Source: CAIPAT01 sp041665605
GTDB taxonomy: Bacteria; Verrucomicrobiota; Lentisphaeria; Victivallales; Victivallaceae
Assembly (NCBI GenBank): GCA_041665605.1
Contig: JBAYIO010000026.1
Coordinates: 1-53,673, forward strand
Length of the DNA stretch: 53,673 nucleotides
Reading direction: 5' to 3'
How positions within the stretch are numbered: the stretch's first letter is position 1; the number at the start of each line of letters is the position of its first letter. The translations under genes were made by a program, and so were the position numbers. This document shows positions 25,852 through 34,600 of the stretch, in pieces. The notes beneath the pieces are model-generated. The model was not told the DNA's origin. It did not search any database and saw nothing but the letters and a program-made list of their open reading frames with translations.

Positions 25852-26646
25852 TTAATAAGAATTTTTACCGTCGCGGGACCAGTGGTTGTTGTCCAGCCAC
25901 AAACCGTTCGACAGCTTGGCCGGCAAATACAGACTTTGAGCTCCGGCTTCAACTCCCGGCGAGTCGGCATTCACCGCGCTGACATGTCCGTCAACCCAGG
26001 ATACATTGCAACTGTAGCCATGTACCGGACGCGCCACGGAGCCGGCTCCCGGTGCATAGTAAGCAGCATAAACCTGATAACCGCCGGCATCCGGGTAGTT
26101 ATTCCGTTCATTGGACGCGCTTTCCGCAGTCAGCACTGTCGATGTCGGTTTTTTAATTCTGCTCAGTTTGGCCGTATTATTGCCGCCATATATATTCAAC
26201 CAGTCTTTCCCGAGATAGAACGCATTATAACCATAGGATGGAAACAGCCAGAACCAGGTGGTGTCAGTCGCTGTACCTTTTGACAGAGCAGTCTTCCAGT
26301 ATCCAACCATGCTGTTACCGCCAAAACTCCAATCCGCACGGGCAGGACACCAGAAGGACATGCCGCCGACTTTGTATTTTTTGCATATAATGGTATCCCA
26401 GTACCAGTAGTCCGACGACGTGCCTTGCGCGTTCCACGGAAAATAATCGGCGGAATCGCCCACGTACATCTGCATTGCGGTGCCGATCTGTTTCTGGTTG
26501 TTGGTGCAACTGGCCAGATAAGCCATGCCCCGCGCCTTGTTCAAAGCCGGGAGCAGCATTCCGGCTAGAATTGCGATGATCGCGATCACAACCAGGAGTT
26601 CAATGAGTGTGAAAACGGATCGAATGCATTTTGTTTTGCTTTTCAT
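25852..26646 (-). CDS. pseudopilin with H-X9-DG motif (module 1)
   Basis: The 264-residue protein has a short leader ending before FTLIELLVVIAIIAILAGML, a helix continuing LPALNKARGMAYLASC, and a globular C-terminal part with HGYSCNVSWVDGH that matches H-X9-DG. AAGGGA precedes the ATG. It lies between the regulator (157 bases upstream) and the GH123-like gene (107 bases downstream) on the same strand. Prepilin peptidase would cleave before the Phe. Role inferred: an exported pseudopilin produced together with the hydrolase of its module. Confidence 0.93.
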   Translation of the reverse strand: MKSKTKCIRSVFTLIELLVVIAIIAILAGMLLPALNKARGMAYLASCTNNQKQIGTAMQMYVGDSADYFPWNAQGTSSDYWYWDTIICKKYKVGGMSFWCPARADWSFGGNSMVGYWKTALSKGTATDTTWFWLFPSYGYNAFYLGKDWLNIYGGNNTAKLSRIKKPTSTVLTAESASNERNNYPDAGGYQVYAAYYAPGAGSVARPVHGYSCNVSWVDGHVSAVNADSPGVEAGAQSLYLPAKLSNGLWLDNNHWSRDGKNSY

Positions 26647-26803
26647 CTTTCATTCCCTTTGTTATTTATTATATTCATAAAACGACTTTTTTTTTACATA
26701 GTTATATTGCTTCGGTCTGCTGAAAAATTATTCAACCCCGTCACCATCTTCCTTCTCCTCCTCTGCTTCATCACCTCCCGCAATGATTATTTTTTATGTG
26801 CCG

Positions 26804-27937
26804 TTAAACCGTTTGCAGCTCCAATTCACAGTTATTTATTTTCTCTTCGACGCGCCGGAGGTTGGTGCTTTCCCGTATTTCCAGCAGATACTCGGAAACT
26901 ATGAACGGAGCGCTGAAGGAATGATCATCCGGTTTGAACCAGATATCTGCTTTTGCCAGTACCTCGACCGCTTTGCCGCCAAGCTCGGCAAATTTTTGAT
27001 TGATTGTTGACAACGTCGGGTGTATATACTCACAGTTAAAACCGCTGGCGAATCCCATTACCGCGATGTCTTCCGGGATGCGCAATCCGGCATCTTTGAC
27101 GGCACGGTATGCATCCGGCGCCCAGAAATCGGAAAAACACATAATCGCAGTCGGCGGCATGGGCCGGTCAATGACTTTTCTGACAGCTCTGCGGATTGCT
27201 TCACTTTCAAACGGACAATAGACGATCAAGTCTTCTGATGCATCCGCCCCGATTTCCTTCAGCAGCTCTTTGTATTCACTGTGAGAATATTCCCTGATCG
27301 GGCTATTTTCCAGCGTCAGTGTCACAATCCGCCGATGCCCCATTGCCCGCAGGTGATTCAGTGCGTCGCGCCAGGCTGCGCGTTCCGCAAACACCAGTGT
27401 CGCCCAGCCGGTGATCTGATAGTCTTTACGATTGGCAAAAGGCAGCAGCACCGGCACATTGTGCCCTTCGAGCAGCTTGATAATCTTTTCATTCCCGGTA
27501 AAGTCGGTGGCAATTAAAATAATACCGTTGATATTGCGCGTTTTCAGCCGCTCGGCGATTTCCTCGCGACTTTGCATGATGAAATAGAGATAATCACAAG
27601 TTTCAATCTCGATATTCATGGCTTTCGCCATATGCTCAATGCCCGGCAGAATAGCGTGGCACGGCATTTCATTCCCCCCGCTGAAGACCGCTATGACTAA
27701 AAACCGCTTTTTCCGCGCTTCAAGTTTGCGGACAAATGTTCCCTTGCTCCTTAAACGGAGAATCATGTTCTCCGCTTCCAGCTTGTCCAGTACGATGCGC
27801 AAAGTTTCCCTGGACACGCCGAGTTCACGGGAAAAAAATTCTTCTTTCGGCAATTTCTCTCCAGGAGCATATTTGCCGTCAAGTATGGACTGCTTTAAGT
27901 TCCTGTATATTATATCTTTTTTATACTGTAAGTCCAT
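26804..27937 (-). CDS. GntR-type regulator with sugar-binding-type sensor domain (module 1)
   Basis: The protein has 377 residues. Residues 1-70 form the winged helix (LKQSILDGKYAPGEKLP, then ELGVSRETLRIVLDKLEAENMILRLRSKGTFV). From about 75 to 365 there is a LacI/periplasmic-binding-type sensor (NINGIILIATDF, GHRRIVTLTLENS, PTAIMCFSDFWAPDAYRAVKDAGLRIPEDIAVMGFAS, HPTLSTINQKFAELGGKAVEVL). This AraR-like combination reads a sugar inducer. It is the first gene of module 1. Its promoter at 27985-28014 overlaps direct repeats, so autorepression is likely. Direct targets other than itself are not proven. Confidence 0.93.
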   Translation of the reverse strand: MDLQYKKDIIYRNLKQSILDGKYAPGEKLPKEEFFSRELGVSRETLRIVLDKLEAENMILRLRSKGTFVRKLEARKKRFLVIAVFSGGNEMPCHAILPGIEHMAKAMNIEIETCDYLYFIMQSREEIAERLKTRNINGIILIATDFTGNEKIIKLLEGHNVPVLLPFANRKDYQITGWATLVFAERAAWRDALNHLRAMGHRRIVTLTLENSPIREYSHSEYKELLKEIGADASEDLIVYCPFESEAIRRAVRKVIDRPMPPTAIMCFSDFWAPDAYRAVKDAGLRIPEDIAVMGFASGFNCEYIHPTLSTINQKFAELGGKAVEVLAKADIWFKPDDHSFSAPFIVSEYLLEIRESTNLRRVEEKINNCELELQTV

Positions 27938-27961
27938 TAATTAAACTCTTTTAAAAAGTTG

Positions 27962-28014
27962 CTAAGTATTGCTAGGTATGTATCAGTATATATCTAGGTA
28001 TGGTGAATTGTCAA
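27962..28014 (-). promoter_or_regulatory. promoter of the module 1 GntR gene with three ATACCTAG-type repeats
   Basis: On the minus strand TTGACA (complement of 28009-28014) is followed after 18 bases by TATACT (complement of 27985-27990). ATACCTAG occurs at 27994-28001 within the spacer and at 27972-27979 just downstream of the -10 box. A third variant, ATACTTAG, lies at 27962-27969. Placing the repeats on both sides of the -10 box suggests repression by the gene's own product. The leader to the ATG is about 40 bases. Confidence 0.75.
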
Positions 28015-28136
28015 TGCCTGTTTTAAATTTTTCAGAAAAATTAATGAAAATAAATTTTAAAGAAAATTTAAACGTCCCCGGAATATTCGGCGTTCCCTGG
28101 TTTTAGGGCGGACAAGTTTTTCCGGGGCCAGTAGCA

Positions 28137-28286
28137 GGATTTATGACAGGATTTAAATTTACGGACGACCAGTGGTCGGCGCTCCGGCAGGACATTTATT
28201 CTGCTGTTCTCGTGCTGAAAGCGCCAGCAAGAGCGACAGATTCCACCGTTATTCAAGCAACTAAAACACCAAAGCTAAAGCTTGAC
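28137..28286 (+). repeat. dispersed repeat derived from a terminase gene, copy R1
   Basis: The 150 bases from GGATTTATGACAGG to AAAGCTTGAC match 43682-43827 with about ten substitutions and two small gaps by eye. The first half also matches the start of the terminase gene at 53497, but with a 53-bp deletion between two GCGCT repeats and a further 13-bp deletion. Both lost segments are present at 53533-53616. The right half (after AAAGCGCC) is shared by R1 and R2 but cannot be compared with the intact gene, which leaves the window. Confidence 0.85.
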
Positions 28287-28298
28287 CCAATAGCCTAA
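28143..28298 (+). pseudogene. internally deleted terminase large-subunit start (R1)
   Basis: The open frame reads MTGFKFTDDQWSALRQDIYS and on to a stop after 51 codons. The first ten residues equal those of the gene at 53497. The ATP-binding loop GGSRSGKT is lost through a 53-bp deletion, which shifts the frame. A second 13-bp deletion restores it, so LKAP is again in frame. It therefore cannot be a working terminase. A short peptide could still be made from the conserved GGATTTATG start. It lies just upstream of, and divergent from, the module 1 regulator. Confidence 0.75.
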
Positions 28299-28349
28299 AA
28301 CCCAGATCAGAAATTTTACTGTCTTAATCCTGATTCTGATTAATCGGAG

Positions 28350-28385
28350 AAAAATTCCGGCAGACATCGGGATTAATGTCTGCCG
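28350..28385 (-). terminator. intrinsic terminator of the chitinase gene
   Basis: Read on the minus strand, CGGCAGACAT and its exact complement form a 10-bp stem with an 8-base loop (arms at 28376-28385 and 28358-28367), followed by AATTTTT. It begins 18 bases after the chitinase stop at 28404. Confidence 0.85.
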
Positions 28386-28403
28386 AATTATTTTGTTCTC
28401 TAA

Positions 28404-30782
28404 TCAATATTCAATCACTTGAACTTCCGCCAGAGTCAGGATATTCGGACAGAAAACTTTCACATACCTTCCATTGATACCACCAGGAGTCAAAGTTGTT
28501 GATGGAGTAGGATAATTTGTTTGAAAATTAAACCAAACAAGCGCATTGTTTTCATCAAGGATATAAACAAAATAGTTGCTCAACCTGTCTATGTCACAAT
28601 CAGTCCGGTTCCATATTTTAATTTGTCCGATGTTAAAGTTATTGCCTAAATCAACTTGCCACCATGCGTTATCCATGCTGGTGCATGTTACTGAGCCGTT
28701 CCAGTAATTTCCATCCGTATTGCCGTCAACAGCTAGGTTCGCAGTGGCGGCGAGATGAGTTGAGCTTTGAGTCGCCGTTTTGCCCTGGGCAATATTATTC
28801 AATTTCGGATAAACCTGAACTTCCGCCAGAGTCAGGATGTTCGGACAGGAAATTTTCACATACCTTCCGTAATTTCCTCCGGGCGTAAGCATAACCGACG
28901 GAGTCGGATACGGCGCTTCTAGATGCGACCAGACTACATTACGTGACGCATCCAGAATATAGACATAGAAGTTGCTCAATCTGTTTATGTCACAATCAGT
29001 CCGGTTCCAGATGTTAATCTGGTTTATGTTGAATGTTTCCTGCAGATCAACTTCCCACCATGCATTGCTCATGCTGGTGCATGTTACTGAGCCGTTCCAG
29101 TAATTTCCATCCGTATTGCCGTCAACAGCGAGGTCCGCAGTGGCGGCGAGATGGGTTGAACTTTGAGTCGCCGTTTTACCCATGACAATATTATTCAATT
29201 TCGTATAAACCTGAACTTCCGACAGGCTCAGGATATTCGGCCCGGAAATTCTCACATATCTTCCGTATTCCCCTCCGGGAACCAGCGTAACCGCCGGAGT
29301 GGGATACGGCGCTTCAAGATGCGACCAGACTACATTGCGGGACTCATCCAGAATATAAACATAGAAGTTGCTCAATCTGTCCGGCGCGGAATCAGTGCGG
29401 TTCCAGATTCTAATTTGGTTTATGTTGAATGTTCCTTGCAGATCAACTTCCCACCATGCGTTTGTTCCACCAAGACCGGTATGCGTCACCGAGTTATTGT
29501 AGTAATTTCCATCCGTATTGCCATCAACGGCGCGGCCTGCAACGGCGGTGGAATAAGTTGAACTTTGAGTCGCCGGCTTGCCATAGGCGACATTTATGCC
29601 AGTATCCAGAGCCCGCATGTTTTTATATATTGCGGTACTCAACGGATAACGGTTATCGCCGCTTTGGCTGGCAATATATTCAGCGTCCAGAGCCCAAACC
29701 ATAATGCCGCCCAGACTTTTTTCATACATCAGCATAACAGATTCTTCCATCTGCTGCTGATTGGGATAAGTTACAAATGCATCATTTGCGGAACCGCTGA
29801 CGTTATAGGATAGGTAAGGAGCTTTGTGGTCATTGTCCCACATTTTAATGCCGTCAGTCCAGTAGATGGAATTAAGAAGCGCATTATAGTTGATTGGTGT
29901 CCTTGGATTGGTGTCGGCATTCCCTGACGCATATTCCTGTTCCGGTCCGGTGACTCCATCGGAACTGTTTTTTCTCAAACCTTGTTTTATCCGCCCGTAA
30001 AAAGGCAGTCCTAGGCCGATTTTGCCAGCCGGGATGGCTGCACTGTTTATTACATACCAAAGATGTTCTTCCTGAGATTGATTGTTGCCGTAGTTCCCGA
30101 AAGTATTATCGGGTCCCTTGCGGACACAACTGTTAAACCATGTTTGCGTTGACGTGTTTCCGCTATAATAACCGTTATCATTGTCATAGCACATGAAATT
30201 AATCTGATCGACTTTGTCATATATGGTCGCATAGACATTTCTCAACGGAAGCACCCCTGCGACAGTTATGATTTTTGTCGGCATGGCATCCCGCAGTCTG
30301 TTGATAAAATCAGGAAATTGTGTTTGAAAAATATTATATGAACTGTAGCTTTCCCAATCAATATCAATGCCATCATAGTTGTTGCTGTTAACAAAATTGG
30401 CCAATGTTGAGACAAAACTGTCAACATAAGTACTGGTGGTATCAATTTCCATTGCGCCTGCTTCTGTGCCGCCTACAAGTAAAGCTATCAATGCCTTAAC
30501 GCCCTTATCGTGCGCCGCATTTACAAATGCGGTTTTATTATTGTTTATAGCATATGAAGTAGTTTCAATTCCGGGAGTCCCATTACTGAAAGTCGGCTTT
30601 ATGCAGAATTGAATAACGTGCGAGTATTTATTCCAGGGGACGGAGTCAAGCGGCAATGCCGCGGACGCTGGATTGAAATAATAGGCGGTTCGCCATTTCT
30701 GGGCAGCTTCCATGGTTAAGCAAGGAAACACATAACTTAGAATTACGAAAAGAAGCACAATTACTTTATTATATTTTGGCAT
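28404..30782 (-). CDS. secreted GH18 chitinase-like enzyme with three discoidin/fucolectin-type modules
   Basis: The protein has 792 residues and a signal peptide ending near LTMEA. The GH18 barrel covers about 28-395 with the catalytic motif DGIDIDWE (137-144, DxxDxDxE; Glu144 the acid) and a late MVWALDAEY-type strand. Three tandem modules of about 130 residues follow (about 400-525, 530-658 and 660-792), each with 'ATQSST...AVDGNTDGNYxNxSVT, NAWWxVDL, NINQIxIWNRTD, LSNFYVYILD', typical of F5/8-type C and fucolectin-like binding. It probably degrades chitin or other GlcNAc-containing glycans at the surface. AGGAG lies seven bases upstream of the ATG. A terminator follows it. It is the last gene of module 2. 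Confidence 0.93.
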   Translation of the reverse strand: MPKYNKVIVLLFVILSYVFPCLTMEAAQKWRTAYYFNPASAALPLDSVPWNKYSHVIQFCIKPTFSNGTPGIETTSYAINNNKTAFVNAAHDKGVKALIALLVGGTEAGAMEIDTTSTYVDSFVSTLANFVNSNNYDGIDIDWESYSSYNIFQTQFPDFINRLRDAMPTKIITVAGVLPLRNVYATIYDKVDQINFMCYDNDNGYYSGNTSTQTWFNSCVRKGPDNTFGNYGNNQSQEEHLWYVINSAAIPAGKIGLGLPFYGRIKQGLRKNSSDGVTGPEQEYASGNADTNPRTPINYNALLNSIYWTDGIKMWDNDHKAPYLSYNVSGSANDAFVTYPNQQQMEESVMLMYEKSLGGIMVWALDAEYIASQSGDNRYPLSTAIYKNMRALDTGINVAYGKPATQSSTYSTAVAGRAVDGNTDGNYYNNSVTHTGLGGTNAWWEVDLQGTFNINQIRIWNRTDSAPDRLSNFYVYILDESRNVVWSHLEAPYPTPAVTLVPGGEYGRYVRISGPNILSLSEVQVYTKLNNIVMGKTATQSSTHLAATADLAVDGNTDGNYWNGSVTCTSMSNAWWEVDLQETFNINQINIWNRTDCDINRLSNFYVYILDASRNVVWSHLEAPYPTPSVMLTPGGNYGRYVKISCPNILTLAEVQVYPKLNNIAQGKTATQSSTHLAATANLAVDGNTDGNYWNGSVTCTSMDNAWWQVDLGNNFNIGQIKIWNRTDCDIDRLSNYFVYILDENNALVWFNFQTNYPTPSTTLTPGGINGRYVKVFCPNILTLAEVQVIEY

Positions 30783-31022
30783 AATAATTTCTCCTTTTTA
30801 GTTTTTTCTATTTTGTCCACGACAAAATATTGAAGACACTTGCTGCTAATTATCCAATAAATACATCCTGTTTCACAGACCTTTACCTTCCAATAAAAAC
30901 TCGCAATAGCTTTAATCTTTTGAAAAATGATTTTTAAATATCTATCAATTTCATTCAATTTTTTGGGGTTAAACCTCCTGTTTTTTCGTTTATTTTTAGA
31001 AGACATGCGTTTTTCGGCGAAT

Positions 31023-31052
31023 GATGGAATAATCGCATCAAATTATTCCATC
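31023..31052. repeat. 11-bp perfect inverted repeat upstream of the chitinase gene
   Basis: GATGGAATAAT (31023-31033) and ATTATTCCATC (31042-31052) flank an 8-base loop, 241 bases upstream of the chitinase start. No T-run follows on either strand, so an operator is as likely as an RNA hairpin. Confidence 0.5.
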
Positions 31053-31215
31053 CGTATGTAATCAAAGCAGTATGCAAGTTTTAAGAATCAGATACTATCG
31101 CTATCAAGTTAACCACAGACTCAGAGAAAACTTTTTTAAGATTAAAAACTTTTTACTTTTGTCTTTAATTCTTGAACCGTCTTTGCACTATTCTCTTTGA
31201 TACTCTATCTTTTTC

Positions 31216-31235
31216 ATTTGAAAAGCTTTTCAAAT
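31216..31235. repeat. perfect 20-bp palindrome
   Basis: ATTTGAAAAGCTTTTCAAAT reads the same on both strands with no loop. It sits in the middle of the AT-rich gap. A protein-binding dyad is the simplest reading. No T-run follows. Confidence 0.5.
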
Positions 31236-31430
31236 TCCTGAGCGTTTCTTATTTACTAAAACTACGAGTCCTGCAATCAATCGCTGACTTCTGGGTTTAT
31301 CCGCCCATCATTTTTTATGGCGACGGTTCGTCCTGTTTGCGATTTTTTAACGTTCCTTATTTTTTATATCAAATCTCCGCATATAAGTTTTTCGACTTTT
31401 AAACTAAAAATGTAAGCCTTGTCGAAAATT

Positions 31431-31619
31431 TTATCTTGCATCCCGCAACGTCAATTTATTGCATCTGGTCAAAATCAGCGTATTCTTATCTTCGATCAAC
31501 CACTCAAAGTCTTCCCCTTTTTCCATTTTGATGGCCTCCGCGATGGCAGTCGGCATTACTACCTTAAAGGCGCGGTTGGTCGGACGCTGGCCTTTTTGAA
31601 TTTTTACTTTATAGCCCAT
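31431..31619 (-). CDS. AbrB/SpoVT-like small DNA-binding protein
   Basis: The protein has 62 residues. The segment KVVMPTAIAEAIKMEKGEDF is a swapped-hairpin AbrB/MazE-type domain, continuing WLIEDKNTLILTR. Similar small genes are known beside insertion-sequence transposases and toxin genes. Here no partner is recognisable, and the downstream 650 bases are AT-rich and without an intact frame. The start has AAGGA nine bases upstream and lies 30 bases after the TIGR03790-type gene on the same strand, so the two could be co-transcribed. It may be the surviving regulator of a lost mobile element or antitoxin pair. Confidence 0.7.
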   Translation of the reverse strand: MGYKVKIQKGQRPTNRAFKVVMPTAIAEAIKMEKGEDFEWLIEDKNTLILTRCNKLTLRDAR

Positions 31620-31648
31620 TTAGGTAATTCCTTGTAAAAAAGCTGACC

Positions 31649-34600
31649 TTATTTGATGCTGAACGCCTTTTCAAAACTGTTATTAGTTTCGCTTACTTCT
31701 GTGACTTTACCCGTACTGTCGGCAACCACTTTCATTCTGCAAGTTCCGGCGGTTATGGTCACGCTGGCTAATTGCAGTGAAACAACGGTGCCTTTTGCCA
31801 GATCATTATAGTTTACAGCTCCGATCTGCTTGTTGTTGAGATAAACTGCGGCGGTCTGTTCGCCGACCGCCGTCGGCCCGAATCCGGTATTTGCAATACT
31901 GAAGTTCACTATTGTCTCTCCAGGTCTGGTTGACGACAGCGTGATTCCCTTGACGATCAGGTCCGGACGGTTATCAATGAAGAATGGAATGGAATTAGTG
32001 TTATTGGATTCGCGCATTTCGTCCACCTTATTGGGGCCGTCCGCCACTATCATAGCCGTATTCTTATGGCCAACAGTCACATACTGCGCATCCAGAGTAA
32101 AACTGAGCGCCGCCGTCACAGCCCCCGCAGCAAGATCGCCGTGAACGACCGAACCCGCCAATATATTGTTCCAGTAAACATTTGCGGTAATCGTTCCGGC
32201 ATTAGTTCTGGCCGTGCCGATATTTTGTATCTGGAATTTTATGGTCAGCGGCTTCCAGGCTGTCGGAGTTGTGTCCAGCCATACCTTACTCACCACTAAA
32301 TCTACTTTGGAATTGGTTTGCGGCATTTTTACCGGGCCGGTAATTTGTTCCGGGGGAACGTACGTGCCTTTACTAATGTCGAAGCCGTTGCCGAATGCCA
32401 GCGTTATATCATCCTTGAATTCGTCCGGCCGCGTATTAGTCAGACTGGCGCCTTTAGCGTTCTTAATGCCATTGACGCCGCAAATCAGTTTCACTTTATA
32501 TAAAATACCCGTGTAGTTGCCGAAAATAACCAGCTTGCCCGTTCCGGTGATAAACTTCCTGCCGTCCTTGTCGTCGGGATCGGGACCGGTCGGCGGAAAG
32601 AATTCAATCTTGTCCGGCGTAAACACCGCACCGGTTTCATCGGTAATCTGTATGGTATCCTTGTTCAAGGTTTCAGGAATCACGCCATTCATGTGCCACG
32701 GCAGCCCCGGACTCAATATCGGGATTTCGATGGTTGCCTTATTCATAACTTGGGGATTCGCCGGAATCATTGCTTCATTGACCCTGGGCGCGAACGGCGC
32801 GCACTTCGGCTCGAAGACCAGCATGTGAACGGTATGACCTAAACCGCCGCCCATGGGATAATTCCTAAATATGCCCAAACGCGCTTCGCCCGTGTAAAAC
32901 CCGTCCAGCATCATGAACATCATCGCTTCCGTCTGCGATGAGCCGCGGTATCCCTGATTCCAAGGGTTTATTTCGGACGCTCCCCAGCTCCAGGCTTCTC
33001 CTGAGACACTATAATAATAAGGTCCGCTAAACACACCATGTATGCCTACGTCATAGTTGTTGCCATATGTCATCGTGTCATGGCACACGCCGCCGCCGTA
33101 AGCGCCAAGTCCGAATGCCTGGAAGTCAGCAGCAATGTTCTGTCCAAACTCATAACCATTGGCAGTATAGAGATTACCTTTGCCGTCCAGCACTATTCCA
33201 TTCGTCTTATAAAACAGGTAGTCGGTCGAAAAAACAGACCAGCTTGCTCCGGCGCCATCGGTTGACCGCAACACGGTTCCCGGATAAGTTGACAGCGCCA
33301 TATACATAGTCTTCCCGCTAGTAGAGGGGTCAGCAGCCACATCCCGGATTTTGAAGTCAGGAATTGCTCCACTGCTAACGCTGTTCATCGCGCTGATGTT
33401 TATTGTTTCAACCGTGCTTGGGGGGATTGCATTTTCCGTAATGCGCACAATATAATTCTTTTTCTGGCATGTGGAAGGCGTTCCGGCGATCAGATCCGTG
33501 GTATAAATGATATTGCAGCCGACGGCGGCAAGGACAGCCTTTGCCGACGGGATGCCAATAACGTTGCGGATGCAGTCAATAGTTACCGGACTTTTGAGAT
33601 TATCCGGCGGGGTTGTCATCTCCGGAATTACGGTATCCATATCTATCTGTTCCACCACGGCTTTGGCCGACAGGTCGTACCGGTAAAGAATGTTGCCCTT
33701 GGAAACCCAGATGGTATTTACTGAGGTTTTGGCCATTTGCGGCAAAATGCCTTTGTTATTGGCGGCGTCAATCACATAAGGCGTGACGGTTTTGGCACTT
33801 TTGCTATATTCAAAAATACTGGAGTCGGCGCCGGCAATCTGCGAAGATGTTTTTTTGTAATCGCTATTCGCTCCATTGTAGTAAAATGAAAAATACACTT
33901 TGTCGCTGTCAAACGGGTCGAGGCAGATATCCGCCGCCGCCGCATAATCGCACTGCAATTCCGGAATATCATTCCACTTCTTAGCGCTTAAGTCGTAATA
34001 CTGAATGCCTTTATAATGCGCAATCCACATGTATTGGGAGTTTTTGTCATAGACCAGTTTCACCACCCGGTTGTTTTTCAATGGACTGCCGGGATCGTTG
34101 GCATTTATGTATTTTAAAATATTGCCGTTTGAATCGTAGATCGCGATGCCGCCGCCGTAATTGCGCATGGTTTCGCGGTGGACTTCGTCTGAGGCGCGCT
34201 TGTCAAAACTAATGGCGACGTCAAGCTGGTTTTTCCCGGTGCCGGCCCATAGCTGATTATTAACCGGATCATATCCCACGCAGGTCATGTGCCGGAATTT
34301 CATGTCCGAAGCATCAGTTTTCACATAATTGTTTATAATTTTAGTGGCGAGATTGACTTTCCTGGGGCCTCCGTTGCCGCCATGAGAATTGTAAGCTGCC
34401 GGAAACGAACAGAAGACCGTCAGAATCGAGCCGGGCAGAAAGGTTGCCCCGCGATAAATGAACGGGTAGTCATTGACAAAGTCGTTAATGACGTAATAGT
34501 GGTTGCCTTTCGGCCACGGAAAAGCCTGTTCCCATCCGACATCGTTCATGAAACTGAACATTACGTCTTTGGCGACTTTATCGAAGGTTTTTTCAATCTG

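Larger units (their letters stand above)
27938..28403. other. intergenic region between module 1 regulator and chitinase gene
   Basis: It contains the regulator promoter and direct repeats (27962-28014), a 150-base terminase-derived repeat (28137-28286) and the minus-strand chitinase terminator (28350-28385). An 8-bp inverted pair CCCCGGAA/TTCCGGGG flanks about 35 bases just before the repeat. No intact gene is seen. Confidence 0.7.
30783..31430. other. AT-rich 648-base gap between the AbrB-like gene and the chitinase gene
   Basis: There is no convincing gene. Short frames exist on both strands but have low-complexity, Phe/Lys-rich products and no ribosome-binding sites. The region holds a perfect 20-bp palindrome (31216-31235) and a perfect 11-bp hairpin (31023-31052). 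Given the mobile-element-type small gene at its edge, it may be a decayed insertion, and it should carry the chitinase promoter near its left end. Confidence 0.5.

Noticed and set aside
28143..28298. Terminase remnants considered as part of a prophage
   Set aside because: No portal, capsid, tail, integrase or lysis genes are seen near R1 or R2; the neighbours are carbohydrate genes.
30761..31006. 81-codon minus-strand frame overlapping the chitinase start
   Set aside because: Lys/Ile-rich low-complexity product, no ribosome-binding site, and it runs into the chitinase signal-peptide region. Treated as chance in AT-rich DNA.
31172..31402. 76-codon plus-strand frame in the AT-rich gap
   Set aside because: Phe/Leu-rich product without a ribosome-binding site; it covers a perfect palindrome. 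Base composition alone explains it.
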